In this document: positions 44,187 through 56,825 of the stretch, one piece after another
Position numbering within the stretch: position 1 is the first letter of the stretch
Layout: each line of letters opens with the position of its first letter
Assembly (NCBI RefSeq): GCF_052324685.1
Contig: NC_135220.1
Span: forward strand, 9,193,820 to 9,257,819
Source: Brachyhypopomus gauderio
Taxonomy: Eukaryota > Chordata > Actinopteri > Gymnotiformes > Hypopomidae
DNA: 64,000 bases
Direction of reading: 5' to 3'
Program-made: the position numbers and the translations under genes
The notes under the pieces: model-generated
The model's input: only the letters and a program-made list of their open reading frames with translations
Database searches by the model: none
Told to the model about the DNA's origin: nothing

Positions 44187-46430
44187 TAACAGGAGAAAAC
44201 GGAGAGAACTTGGTCCTGAAGATCTACGTGTCCCTCAGAGTTCTCTCTTTCACTTAATAACCAAATACTTTAAAGGTACTATTCATTTTTATAGCTGCTG
44301 GTTTTAGCTAATTATTTAACGAATGGATAAGTGTGGTAAAAAGGTGCTTAAGCCATTTGCCATGCAGCATACTGAGTGGTTGCTAAATCACTTGCCTTTT
44401 TAACAGCAACTACTTTTTAAAGCAGCACAAGTTCTTGAAATACTGTTAATCGTCAAAGAAAGTGCTTCAAGTGGTTTTCTTCCCTGCACAGCCAAGCTGT
44501 GCAGAGATCTCACAAAAGCCCCACAAGAAGCATTTACAGATTGAGATGTTCTATGAATATTCCGTCCATCACCATCTCCTTCCTGTCCATATGAAACCGC
44601 AGATGTGGGAAAACATTGACGGAAGAGCAGGCAGTTCTCACAAAGCTCAGGCTGGGGAACTGAGAGTTTTCAAAGCTCTTGGCTAGTTACTTTAACAGTA
44701 TGTTTTGTCTTTAGCTGTATTTTTTGTCTTTAGTGGTATGTTTTGGTCATTTGTCTTGCTGCAAGGAGAAGTAAAATCTAAAATCTATGGATCTAACGTG
44801 AGTGGGTCTGAGGAGATCTGAAAAGTTAAGAGATTTCTGTGCATTTATGAACTGTGCCAACATCAGTTACATCACTACAAGGCTTTGTCTACTATACGTA
44901 ATAAAGTTTACTTCCCAGAAATCTGCAATCTTCCATCCAATTTGACCTTGAGTCCTAGGTTTGTGTATTATGTTGACTGCCTTTCTTCCTTTTCTTTGTG
45001 GTCCTCTCTGTATGGTCGTCTTGGACATCTCTTATGGTGCCCTTGATCTGTTTAACTCTTTGTCCCTGAACGATTCAGATGATAAGCCACGGCCAAGGGT
45101 GGTCAGATATTCAGCTACTGTTAAACTCGTTCTTGTTTCCTAACATTATGTGAAACAGTTTGGACAGAGGGAGTCTTTGGCTCTGACAACCTTGCGATGG
45201 TCGTGATGGCCTCTTCCCCTCCAGATACACACATCTCTAATCAACATCTAGGCCTTCAGCTGTCTCTGTTGTGCATGCACTAACAATGCACTAATACGCA
45301 CCTGGCCAAGCAATCAGAGAAGGGTCTACTGTCTAATGACTTATGGTCCCTGGACATGGGGGACATGGGGACAGCTGTGATTCCTATATGGGTCCTCCAG
45401 GATAGACATAATTACCCATGAAAATGCTGTTGCCCTTTAGCCTCATAATCAGCATTTCATTTCGTATCCGTTGCACTAGAACCCAGAAGTGAAATTACAG
45501 GTACTGTGTCACTGCACGATTAATTATAAACCCAACCATATACGGCCCACTATATTACACCTGCTGTGTCACATGACGTGAAATATGCTTAATATCCACA
45601 GTGGCAGCAGTGCTGTGTAGTTGTTGTGCGGCTGCTTTGGAATTAATTGTCTTGGTTTTAGCTCATGTTTGATGGCTCCCACTCAATGAGAAATGAATTG
45701 TCTTTATTTGAAGTATGTGATGACAGACACAGCAGTAATAATAACAATCCCACATTATATGTGCTCTAGCCACTCCATTAAATCCTCTGGAACAATAAAA
45801 AGCCGATCACCACGGGGCCTCTGGGTATTTTGGGGCAACCAAGGCATGCAGCTGCTACGCTAGTGTACCTTCATAGCATTTGAAATAAGTTCCCTGATAG
45901 AGCAGGAGCCCAGGCCAGGGACTGCCCTGAAACACCCCGTGGGAAGGCCAGTAGGGGGCGTGAGTGGGCACCTGGCCTTTGAGCGTCCTGCATTCTCTCC
46001 ACCCAGCTGCACACGGCTTTCCTTAGCACGGCGATGATGCAAGTGCTCTCTGGACCGGGACCCAGCCGTTCGACAAGACGGGCAAACAAGCCCCAGGCAT
46101 TCATATAGGGGAGTGGGCAGGCACAGAGAAAAAGGTCAGCGCGACCGGGGAGAGTGGAGGCGCAATGCTGGCGTCCCGTTTGACAGCCCACCTGCTCATG
46201 AGCAATGACTCGACACTCCGGACCCTCCGCCCTCAGGCTCAGCCTAGGTGGTGTTTTCAGGAGAAAGATGTAGTGCAGGCTTGATGGAGAACATCTCCCC
46301 CCATTTGTACATCGCCCCACCACCTCCTGAGGAAGATGGTCTTGAGTGTACATTTGATTTTTGCTGCTTGCCGTGACACTGCTGCAAGCCGCGGTGACAG
46401 ACCTCTGGATGTCATACGCTTCGCCTATGT
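44187..46430. other. Non-coding stretch
   Basis: No gene recognised. A 203-codon minus-strand frame (45871-46482) has no family resemblance and ends in repeat-like sequence; see the rejected list. Confidence 0.35.
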
Positions 46431-46484
46431 TAAAGCACTTTGAGGTGCCGCTCTGTGTAAAAAGTGCTATACAGATAATCACGT
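46430..46484 (+). mobile_element. Short LINE/SINE 3'-tail-like fragment
   Basis: TTAAAGCACTTTGAGGTGCC followed by AAAAGTGCTATACAGAT resembles the conserved tail of L2-type LINEs and SINEs (usually GTAAAGCGCTTTG...AAAGCGCTATATAAAT). It is too short to classify. Confidence 0.5.
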
Positions 46485-46601
46485 TTTGATAATCATACAG
46501 ATAAGCATGTTTTGACTGTCTTTACACTAAAGCAGGTCATGGTTGGAAGCCCTTTTGGGGTGTAATTAGTGTCTAAAGTCGATAGGTTTTTATTATTACT
46601 C

Positions 46602-46605
<4 letters not shown>

Positions 46606-46695
<90 letters not shown>
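46606..46695. repeat. Palindromic (ATT)n(AAT)n compound microsatellite
   Basis: ATT repeats switch to AAT repeats between 46659 and 46660. Because AAT is the complement of ATT, 46624-46695 is a perfect 72-bp palindrome without spacer. Confidence 0.95.
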
Positions 46696-46698
<3 letters not shown>

Positions 46699-49510
46699 GC
46701 ATGGTTACAGTAAAAGTCCCTGTGACAATGAGGCAAAGTTGTGGTAAATGTCTGTCATCTGAGAACATCTGGAGAAGTTATCTGCATTGTTTAATCTGTG
46801 GTCTTCCTCTAAAAAGCTTGCTGTGTCAGAAGTGGTGTGGACGACTGTGGTCTCAAGTGATTTTATTGAGCTGTGGTTCGTTTATCAAGAACCTGACAAG
46901 AACCATAAACGCAGCGTAGAATTTTCAAGATAATTTAATAATCTGTAAAATCTCTTTGTTCTCCTCTGAATTCCGTTTATTTTCTTTGTCTGTGGTGTCT
47001 TAGACAGTAGGTGGCAGTAAAAGTCGAGGATCCAGCCCACAGCTTTGGCGTTAATCCTACACGGGTCCGTTTTATTCGTGCTGATAAGACATGTCTCAGT
47101 AAAGACTGTGAAATGATGTCCTTAATTTTGGCACTCAAGCAAGCGCGCGAGCAATCAAACAAACAAATCTGCGGTTTTATTGAGGACGGGAGCATATGGC
47201 CACGCGCGAACTTTGAGAAATAATTATTTCTCACATTAGGAGACTCGTACAGCACTGACAGACTAGTGTTCAGTCAGACACGAGTCCTCTACATCTGCAG
47301 CCAATATTCATCTAGCTGAAACACATGGCGTTAGTGGCACGTGTGAACACACATCACGTCTTTAGTTATCAGCCCTGTCTGAACAAAAGATAACATAAAG
47401 GTATAATAAAACCAACAGGGACAGCGTGTCCTATATATTATTGTCACTTAGGCTGTGTTCTTAGTCTATAAATCAGAGTTTTATTCCCCCAAATGTTGAG
47501 AACATATATCATTTCTGGTAAGGCTTTAATGTCTTCACGTCTGAGCTATTTCCCCAGCGATGTCTGATGTTCACGCAAAGCCTCACAATCATCTGAAAGT
47601 GATTAGATGTATGAGGTCTGATAACGACTGTTCCTGAGCACTGAAGAGGCAACATTTCTTCAGTGTATGGCGGCAGATATTTCAAGAGCTTTTCATCAAA
47701 TAGGCAGCTCTTTAAAATGGGCCGAGGAAAAGCTAACGAGATTCTCTGGAAATAATTGGCCATCATGAAACCGGAGCCCGCGAGGCTGGTTCTCCTTTAT
47801 TTCTGCGAGATCTCTAATCAAGAGGTAGAACATCCACCATACAGATGAGGAAGCTCGGGCTTCGTGCAGGTCCAAGGTGCAGTACAGGACTCTGGGCTGC
47901 AGGACTGGGGACCTGGACAGTTCGGCCAACACCCAGTTTTGTTTTGCTACTGGCGACCACCACGATTGGACCCGTGATTTGCATTCTGTGCTAATTCCCG
48001 CGCAGTACCTTCCCCGTCCAAGGTTTGCGCTAGACAAAAGCCATGCCAGGTCTGAAGAATCCGGGAGAATGTGAGAACAGAGACTTTCCTGCCCGGCCCG
48101 TTATTGCAAACGGAGCAGCGCGCGGCCTGCTCACGCGCGGAATGGTCCCGTTGGCACGCGCGCACCTCTGCGCAACGTCTACCACTGGCACGAAGATGGA
48201 ATAAAACACAGCCTAATGCAATAAAACGCTCTGATAAATATTTATGTTGCTCTGATTCAGAGCGTCTAGCAACAAGTTAATTCCCCACAAAACTAAAACT
48301 AACTAAATAAATAACTAGTCACTCAGGATATCAGCTGTCCACTCTGCTGGTATAGCTACTCTCAACTGGAGAACAGAACCTGTTTTCACTTGAGTGCGTC
48401 TCGTATCGTAATTAAACCACGATCGAGGACAAGGTAGTGTGGACCAAAACAACAGGAAGACAAAGAGGAAGACTCTGTGGACAGAGCTTCCTCACAGGGC
48501 ACATGAAATTCCAAGAGTTTGCTCAATAAACAGTTAGATATTCACTACACACCTGATGTGTGTGCACAGGCCACTCAAAGCAATATCCATTAATTATAGC
48601 AATTCATCAAGTTAATAGGGCGTGTTTGAATAATTGCACGGAAATAAAACGCAGCAACAGCTCCACGCCATTAGGCACTTTAATATTCCCCAGCCCAGAC
48701 GAGAACGACGAGGCACTGCTGCCATCATTACACATACATAAACCTTTCATGATCGCGCCACGCATATGCTACGTATGGCGATATATGGACATTTTCCCCC
48801 CAGATGAAATAATAGCGTTAACAAGACGAAACAACCTCTCAAAGACTGGGAATATCAAAGAAGACGAACAACAACAAAGACAACAAAATCAGGACAACAA
48901 GTAACAGATGGTTCTGGCGGATGTCTAGTTTTCAGTGAAGGAGTGTTTGTGCTCGTGCTTCTGGTGAGATGTCTAATGACAGTGTTTGTGAATATGAAAG
49001 TAAAAAATGTTGGGCTTTAATAGACAGATGTAGACAAATCACAGAAGCCATATCCTTCCTTTTGTAGTTTGTACTCTGCACTTAAATCATCTTAATTTGC
49101 TGAGGTGCTAAAAGCCTTTTCTGTGGTTCAGTGAAAATTATGTTCAAACACAGTTAATGCAGGATACTTTTGTCAAGTTTCTGTTTTTTTAATCTCTTAC
49201 ATCAGGTAAGGAGCAGAGAGTAAATGATGGTCTTATGTGAAAACACACTACTTCAACACTGAGCTTTATTCTAATGAAATGTAATATGTGTGTGAAAGGT
49301 AAAAACATTTACACTGATCCTGTACCTGACTTGGACTTGAATGCGAAATGACCTTCATGGCTGAAAGAAGAATATCTGAGATTTCTTGCTAATAATACAA
49401 ATTAAGCAACCCTGTCATTTCCTGTTGTATGGTTAGGAAAACACTATAAACTTAAATAAGATTCCATCAAGAAATTACAGTAATTTTTACTGAAAAAAAA
49501 TCTCAGTTCA
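46696..49510. other. Non-coding stretch with a CpG-richer patch
   Basis: No exon recognised. The patch 48040-48200 (GCGCGCGGCC, GGCACGCGCGCAC) is richer in CpG than its surroundings and could be a regulatory segment. The segment 48560-48800 has AATTAT/TTAATA-type motifs. Neither is established. Confidence 0.35.
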
Positions 49511-49514
49511 CACC

Positions 49515-50085
49515 CCTTACCTGGACTTCATGTGTCTCCCTGATCATTGGCCACACCTCTTACCTAGACTTCATGTGTCTCCCTGATCATTGGCCACACC
49601 CCCTACCTAGACTTCATATGTCTCCCTGATCATTGGCCACACCCCTTACCTAGACTCCATGATGTCTCCCTGATCATTGGCCACACCCCCTACCTAGACT
49701 CCATGTGTCTCCCTGATCATTGGCCACACCCCCTACCTAGACTCCATGTGTCTCCCTGATCATTGGCCACACCCCCTACCTAGACTCCATGATGTCTCCA
49801 TGATCATTAGCCACACCCCCTACCTAGACTCCATGTGTCTCCCTGATCATTGGCCACACCCCCTACCTGGACTCCATGATGTCTCCCTGATCATTGGCCA
49901 CACCCCCTACTTAGACTTTATGATGCCTCCCTAATCATTGGCCACACCCCCTACCTAGACTCCATGATGTCTCCCTGATCATTGGCCACACCCCCTACCT
50001 AGACTCCATGTTTCTCTCTGATCATTGGCCACACCCCCTACCTAGACTCCATGTGTCTCCCTGATCATTGGCCACACCCCCTACA
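49515..50085. repeat. 43-bp minisatellite (CTGATCATTGGCCACACC core)
   Basis: About 13 copies of a 43-46-bp unit containing TGTCTCCCTGATCATTGGCC then ACACCCCCTACCTAGACTCC. The internal TGATCA and TTGGCCA are in every unit. ORF readings are artefacts. Confidence 0.95.
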
Positions 50086-53000
50086 CCTGCTTCCCATTAT
50101 CTACACTGTTTAAGTCTGCTTATTCCCTTCAGTTTGCTGAGTCTCTTGAGTCTTCTCTTGATTCCAGGCCATCTTCTCAGTCATGGAGTGACAAAGTGAC
50201 ATGGAGTGGGTCTCTCGGAGTGATTTTGGTGTTCTTTTAACACCTGTCCCTTTGGATTGCCCCCTGCTGCACTCTGTTTGCTGATCTCCTGAACTTCTCT
50301 ACTTTGAGTTATCTTTCCTCTTTGGGTTGTGTACTTAATAAATTGTCTGCAGGTGTATCCTGCCACCCCGGCTGTCTCTGACAGAAGCAATCCTCGTCAG
50401 TGAGACATCTGAGAGTTTAAACATATAACCAAATAATGATTGTAGTTATGGGAAGAAAAAAATAAACCTGTTATTTGGAAGGAATTATGGACAAGTCAGG
50501 TTTAATGTGGCAGAAAGGCATCAGATAACATTTGAAGCAGATATAGTTGGACCCAACGTCTTTTACTTCTGAAGCTTCACCATTAGTGTTTGTCTCATCG
50601 TGAGTGGCTGGTGCCTCAAGATTCAACTAAAGTCTGATGTGCAGCTGAGAACATCTGACACATAACATGTTTATACAGATCACACTCCATCCATTAATGT
50701 CCCTTTTACAATCTCAGTATTTTCTCTGGAGGAAGCCTTTGGCAACTTTTAAAAAGACTGGACCATCTTTGCCCTCGCTCAAGACATCACATGACAGCGT
50801 ATCTCGGAGGGACTCGAGTGTCCGCTCTCTCCTGCTGCCGCTGTGTTTTTTCCCCTTTGCCTGTTTCTCCCACGCTGGTGTATCACATCTCCTTCCCTCC
50901 ATCTCCTCCCCTCCGTCGTCTCCATCTCCGCAGCCCCCATGTTGACTCCATTTGCGTCGGTGGCGTTCGAGGGCCCTCCTGCCCCCGCCCCACCTCGCCT
51001 CTCTCCTGCTCTCATTAGGGGCCGCCGTACAGAGGCAGTCGCAGAGAGAGGCGTGTCGACAGCCATCCGGAGTGACTTATCCCGCTGGGGTGCAGGGCTG
51101 GAGAGCACACGCTGGCTTCAAAGTCATCTGACTGATGCACAGATGCACAAGAAGTCGGTTAGACACAAAAGAGGAAGATACACCCATAAACAGCAAACCT
51201 AGCAGAGACAGAGAGATGGGGAAACAGCAAAATATGACTGTTGTGTAGATAATGAATCATCAAAGTCTATAATTATAGTGATGGGGCAGTATGACATTTA
51301 GAATAAAATAGAGGAAACTTCTAGAAACTCTCATCATGGACATGATATGATATAATATGATATATTATAATCTCGCAAATTACGATCTGGCTGCATCTTT
51401 TGTTATTAGGATATCTTGTGCAGGCACAGATATTAGATACTATATTGATAGTGTATAATAGAGCCACCCATATTAGATAGCATTCATGCAGGAGAGACCC
51501 TGGAGGGTATCACAACGTTTACAGCTTTCCTGTGGTTACTGTTATCATATATAATGAGAGTGTAGTGTCATGGGCAGGCAGCTCCTCCAGCTTTTGATCA
51601 CATGGTGGTGTTTCTGAAGGGCCTCAAAGATGGAGTGGCTTCTCCATCCCAACTCTTCTCTCCTCTCAACTTTCAAGTGTCTGAGCTAATTCCTGCTCTA
51701 AGCTGCAGCTACCCTGAGGAGGACTGAAGTGTTCAATATGCACTCAGCCCATTAGGAACTGAACTGGGTGCCTTAGTGCCGACAGTGAAGAGATTCAATT
51801 TCCATGGAGCTGAGGAGAAGGCTGAATCCTCTCAATGAATACAATAAAAATTCCATGAAATTAATAATTAAAGATAGAAGAAGGCCACGGGGACTCTGGG
51901 AAAAGTCAATACAAAGAATAAAACTCCATCCCCTTTTCAGATATATATTGAAGCCAGCAGCACTCATGGAAAAAAAGGTTTGAGAAAATATCATTTGAAA
52001 GCACTATAGCATTTACAGTACCTCCAGTCTCTCTCTGTGCATATGTTTGAAAGTCTGGCCTAAACATACACGTTGTTTATGAAATATTTAATGTGTCTGG
52101 GTGACTTTTTTTTTATTATTTAGCAATTTGGTTTTGGAAGCAATTTGTTTTTTTTTCCAGTTTAATTTTCAGTATTGGCTTTCAGGCTGGACTGGATTAT
52201 ATCCTTGAGTTTCTTGTCAATGCATCTTATTGATCATGATGCATAATTGGAATAGAGTAGAAATAAACCTGCATCGTTTTATTTGTGTTAATAGGGTTTC
52301 ACCTCTCATGATGGCTGTCTGGGTTGGTTCACAGATTAATGGGAATGTTGCGGGATAATGAGCTGCAGGATTAAAACAAGACTATTTTTACAAGCCTGTT
52401 GCAGGTAAATTACAGCCGGGCGAGGGGAACTTCCAACGCTCTGCACCTGTGCTAGAATGGAAAGACAAAGGGAGAATGCACCAACCATCCTGGTACAAAG
52501 GCGTGTTGTCTGGGTCCGGGCTCTCCGGGGCTTAACAGTGGAAGAACGCTCTCCTCAAATAGGAAAAGGGCTTGTTACCCAGGCAATACTGGCACAGTGG
52601 GTGTCTTAACATACACACATATACACACGTGTGCGCGTGCGCGTACACATGTGCACGCACACCGACACACACACACACATATTGAAGAAGTGTGAGAATA
52701 GGACAGAATACCTGGGGAGGGGAAAGAAAAGGTCCGTTGGTGTGGGAGCACAGAACCAATTAAATCCAACAATAGAGAGAGCAGAGACAATACGAGGGAA
52801 TTGAAACAGCTCCAGATGAGTGTGAGCTTCAGAATTATTGCTTACTTCAAACGAGATGTCGTTCTCTTAGTTTGCAGTGAGAGGTGTCTCACAGCTGGAG
52901 CCCTGACTGAATTATCAAGGGACATTGCTACGTGACAATCTCTATATTTTCCCCTTCTGTTTGCTTCCAATGTACTTCCTGCTTCTTCTCAAGCTAATCT

Positions 53001-54480
53001 GCCGTCTCGTATGGCTGTGCTGTATCAAGCGATACATGCAGTACCACAGGTCCATGAGGGTGAAGCAAACGTACACCTCCTCTGATGAATGGGTCTGACA
53101 CCACATGTTATCATAAGGGTCAGTCAGCACTGCTAGACGCGGTGTGGGAAATAGATGGATGTTATTGTTCCTCTCTTCAAATGAGCATGTGGCCAATTAT
53201 GTCTTCTGGAATGTCCAAGGACAGCGTGTGGCACAGCTGGGACTCAAACCTGAATTCCTGACTGCAGGGTGTTATGGGCAGTGCTTTGCTAGTGGTGAAC
53301 ATGCAACATTTTCTTCATTTTTTATGATTATATCATCCAATGACAATGAGTTTGTGGTTTGACTTCGCTTGTGAGATGCACGTTTTTTCCAGTTGTGCCA
53401 GCTGTGTGGGATTGATTTAAGTACAAATGGTGTATAATTTTGATTTGGCAGCCTGCAATTCTGCACGTTTTCAGAAGCTGTCAACAGTGTTGCTGGATAA
53501 CAGTCTGGTGTTGTTCTGTCTATCTCAATATCACATGACACAAAAGGCAACATGTCCCTCATTCTGGAAATCCTGCTTCACATCTGGGTGGAGCTCATGT
53601 TCAAATATGTTTAAAATGCCATCAAGTGTACAAAATGTAACCGGGAAGGATAAATTCTGGACTAGGAAAATAAAAAGAAGCGATGACCCAGCGTCAGAAG
53701 CTTCGAGCCTCTGAGTATCTTGACTTGTCCTCTTTAGAGCAGTTTCATTCATTCATGTTTAGGTCTGTGGGCAGTTGAGTGGGGAGCTCAGTGTCTTCTG
53801 CCAGTGCTCAAACCTGCCAGCCACCATCACTGTTCATCCTGGGCGGGTCAGCGCTGGGGGGGGGGGGGGATCAAAGGCTGAGAGTAGCAGAAGCACCATG
53901 TGACTTGTGTAGTGGAGAGGAGGGGTGTGGGGACACTGCTGGCTATGGAAAAAAGGTGATGTAACACATGCAGGAGAGCCACTCCCCTCCTCTCCATCCC
54001 TCACAACCCCACCCACCGTCTGCCTCCAACATCCCCTGCCTGGCCTGCAGGCTTAAGTTCTTGGAGCATGGCGACCAGGGAGTGACAAACAGGATTACAT
54101 GCTGTTTGCACCTGGCTGTCACAATTAGAAGGCTAATGACAGGGGAGGATCTCACTGAGATGAGGATGGCACTCAGAGTGGTGCAGAGAGATTAGTCTGC
54201 CACGGTAGCTCGTGCTTCAGGCCACTACAGATTCTCCCTGAGCTCTTAATGTATTGAGCACATTGCAGTTCAGCAATATCTTTCCATACAGCCTTTTTAA
54301 TCACGTAGGTGCTGCTCTCCCTGCCTTTGTGTGGGTAGTGAGGTGGAAACTGTGTGATCTACGAGACCAACGAGCCAACTCTCTGACACGGCAGCCGGAC
54401 ACGTGTATCTGTCTGACGCTCTCTGTTACATGACCCTCTCAGGTGGGACGACCCACCTGTGTGCTGGACCAACCTCCATG
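50086..54480. other. Non-coding stretch
   Basis: No exon that I can support. The CT-rich, GC-richer block 50780-51060 has open frames but no family resemblance. Alternating purine-pyrimidine sequence (GTGCGCGTGCGCGTACACAT) lies at 52627-52665. A G run lies at 53857-53869. The segments 51780-51960 and 52270-52440 look low in repeat content. Confidence 0.35.
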
Positions 54481-54596
54481 CAGGACCACGCCCACACTGC
54501 TGACCACACCCACACTCCTGACCACTCCCAAACTCCTGACCACACCCACACTCCTGATCACACCCACACTCCTGACCACACCCACAATCCTCTCCT
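54481..54596 (+). repeat. 18-bp GACCACACCCACACTCCT minisatellite
   Basis: About six copies of an 18-bp unit. The DHTHTP peptide reading is a repeat artefact. Confidence 0.9.
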
Positions 54597-56336
54597 GGGG
54601 GTGAACACTAGACTTTTCACAGCAGGAGAGGTTTCTCCCACCATGACCTCAGATGAGAATGTATACTGTGAATTTCTCCAGTGTGAGACTAATAATGGAT
54701 TATCTTCTCTTATCTTACAAAACACGCATTTACCCTCCTGAGCGATGGCATCTGTCACGCTGCCCTCTCCTTCTGGGGGTGACGATTTCGGTCACGCGAT
54801 ATCTGTATGTTATTAGCTCCTTCTCCCTTATGAATTTACAGTGGAGCGTCATTTGGACAGGCTGCCTGCTTAGCTTCGTCTGTGCTGTCTGGTTTCCCTG
54901 CACAGTTTTAATGTTCTGCACACTTAGGTCTGTCTTTCAGTTTACACTGCGTTGGATGTTTATTGCATTGTGTTGCACTGGGACCAGTACAATGAAATGT
55001 GGGTCTATGCAGTCGTTTTATATTTAGCTCCCGTCTAAGGGTGCTGTGTCATTTGACTTCATGTAGGCGCTGTGTGCACCTGTCCTGTAAGACGTATCGC
55101 CCCGTGGTCCTGCAGACTCTGTACTCTTACAAAGAATCAGACTTGCCCCGAGCACCCAGTAGGATGGGTAAAACACATTAGAATGGAATTCTAGAGAGAG
55201 CGGATGTCAGCAATGAACTCCGTGTTGTTAAAGAGTTTCTCAGAAGAGTTCATATACGATAAGGTAAGAAATGGACAAATAGAGGTTTGAATCACAGCCC
55301 GTATATGCTGGTTCCATATCTCTCATTTAATTTCTGCTGGAGAAATCCTTCCTGTTGAGAAATCAAGGTGCATCAATATTAAACAGGTGTAGCGAGTCAG
55401 GTAAATTATGTAGATGATGTTTTGAAAGCCGGGCAGGTGCTCTCCTCACATTAGAGCCACTGCTCATACGACATGGCGGCTGTGTTCCACCTGGACACAT
55501 ACCGATGGATCAGAATCCAGGGAGGTGAGGGGGGAGTCCTGTTCGCCACACAGATTATTGACTCAACACTCTAAAAACTGAGATCGAAGCTTCATCGAGA
55601 GGGCAGAGCGTTTGCTTCCTTTCTGCCTCCGAGCTGGATCATCGGTTCCTTTGGCCCTTTTTTGCCAAACCGACTAATATTGTGTCTGGAAAAAATGAAA
55701 ATGGAAAATCCTGTAATCATCAACTCCTCTCAGACACTTGTGAAGTACAGCGGGATCGATCCCTTTGAGTGACCAGTTGGCCTCCTTTTAAAATGATTTT
55801 ACATTTGCTCTCAGTTAGAATTCCTTGTTTTCTTATGCAGAATTAATTGCACAATCACCCCTACCAAGGCAACTCTAATTAGCTCCGGGACACTGTGACC
55901 GTAGCTTTATCTTTGCAAAACCCGGTCAGAGCTCTCAAAATATTCTTGACTGGTCCCAACCTGCTGAATGAAAGGAACTGCATGTATTACACTGTACTAA
56001 TAAGGTAGAATAAAAAGGGACAGCATGAATTGTACCTCTTGATATTTTTCCACCATGTTATTGTTAGCAGCTCTTCACATGTGGTATCTGCACGTAAAAC
56101 ACCTGGGAACTGAGATGGTGGACTGCTCTGAACAGCTTGGATAATTATGGGGGAAAACGTCTAGCAGCCATGAATGTCCTTCGGTCGGTCAAGCGGTGAA
56201 GCGTAAGATCCTGTCCCATAGGACTCCTCCACCTCCCCCACCTCCTCCACCTGTGCCCAACCCCGAGGGAAACGGGCCCCATCTGGAACGGCAGAAGTTC
56301 CACCACACTGCCTACTGTCCACCTAAAGGTGGAAAC
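54597..56336. other. Non-coding stretch
   Basis: No exon identified. The segment 56215-56335 (CCTCCACCTCCCCCACCTCC then a non-repetitive part) immediately precedes the Harbinger copy and could encode a proline-rich peptide, but no reading resembles a known protein. Confidence 0.35.
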
Positions 56337-56822
56337 ATACTTGCTGTTTGCCCATGCGTTCGCGTACACAACCGGCTGCGTCGTGAACGTTACTGAGAAC
56401 ATACTAGCCTATGTGCCACGCGTGAAACTGGAGGCGTCCACTAGAGGGCAGAACGTAGAAAGGGCTTCAGTATTTTAACGATGCAAACATGGCAACACTC
56501 GAGGAGATTAGCCTTTGGGTAATTTTACGGTCACGGCAGAAAAAACGACGACAGCGATCCCATCGTAGGTGGTATGTAAGGCCGTTAAATCAAAGACGTT
56601 GTGAGAATGGCGAGTTTGTGTCGTTGGATATCGTTGTGTCCATCATGATGCTGGTTAGCGGCTACACTGCCCCTAGCGGTTTTGTGTGTATTGCACCTCG
56701 CGTACGCGTCGCGTTAACTTTTGGAGGACGTGCAAGACCTACGCGCCAAACCGACGCAGGATACGCGAAGCAACCATGATGCGTACGCGAACGCGTAGTT
56801 AACAGCAAGTATGTTTCCAGCT
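56337..56822 (+). mobile_element. Non-autonomous PIF/Harbinger element, copy 2
   Basis: 486 bp flanked by TAA on both sides (56334-56336, 56823-56825). Terminal inverted repeats are AGGTGGAAACATAC and AGCTGGAAACATAC (complement of the right end). The 96-codon frame at 56489-56779 begins MATLEEISLWVILRSRQKKR and has RRWYVRPLNQRRCENGEF, like the start of a Harbinger transposase. It differs from the copy at 27114-27608 by roughly a dozen substitutions and both reading frames remain open. Confidence 0.9.
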
Positions 56823-56825
56823 TAA

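Noticed and set aside
45871-46482. Minus-strand ORF of 203 codons, the longest frame in the right half apart from kcnj1.
   Set aside because: No domain or family recognised, no splice sites, and its start lies over a LINE/SINE-tail-like sequence. Length alone in a 64-kb window is weak evidence. A transcript or a homologous protein would change this.
50843-51202. Plus-strand ORF of 119 codons, proline-rich, in a CT-rich block.
   Set aside because: Composition explains the open frame; nothing in it resembles a known protein and the neighbouring frames are also open.
56196-56336. Proline-rich coding exon before the second Harbinger copy.
   Set aside because: CT-rich repeats explain the proline run in several frames, there is no recognisable splice frame, and no family match came to mind.
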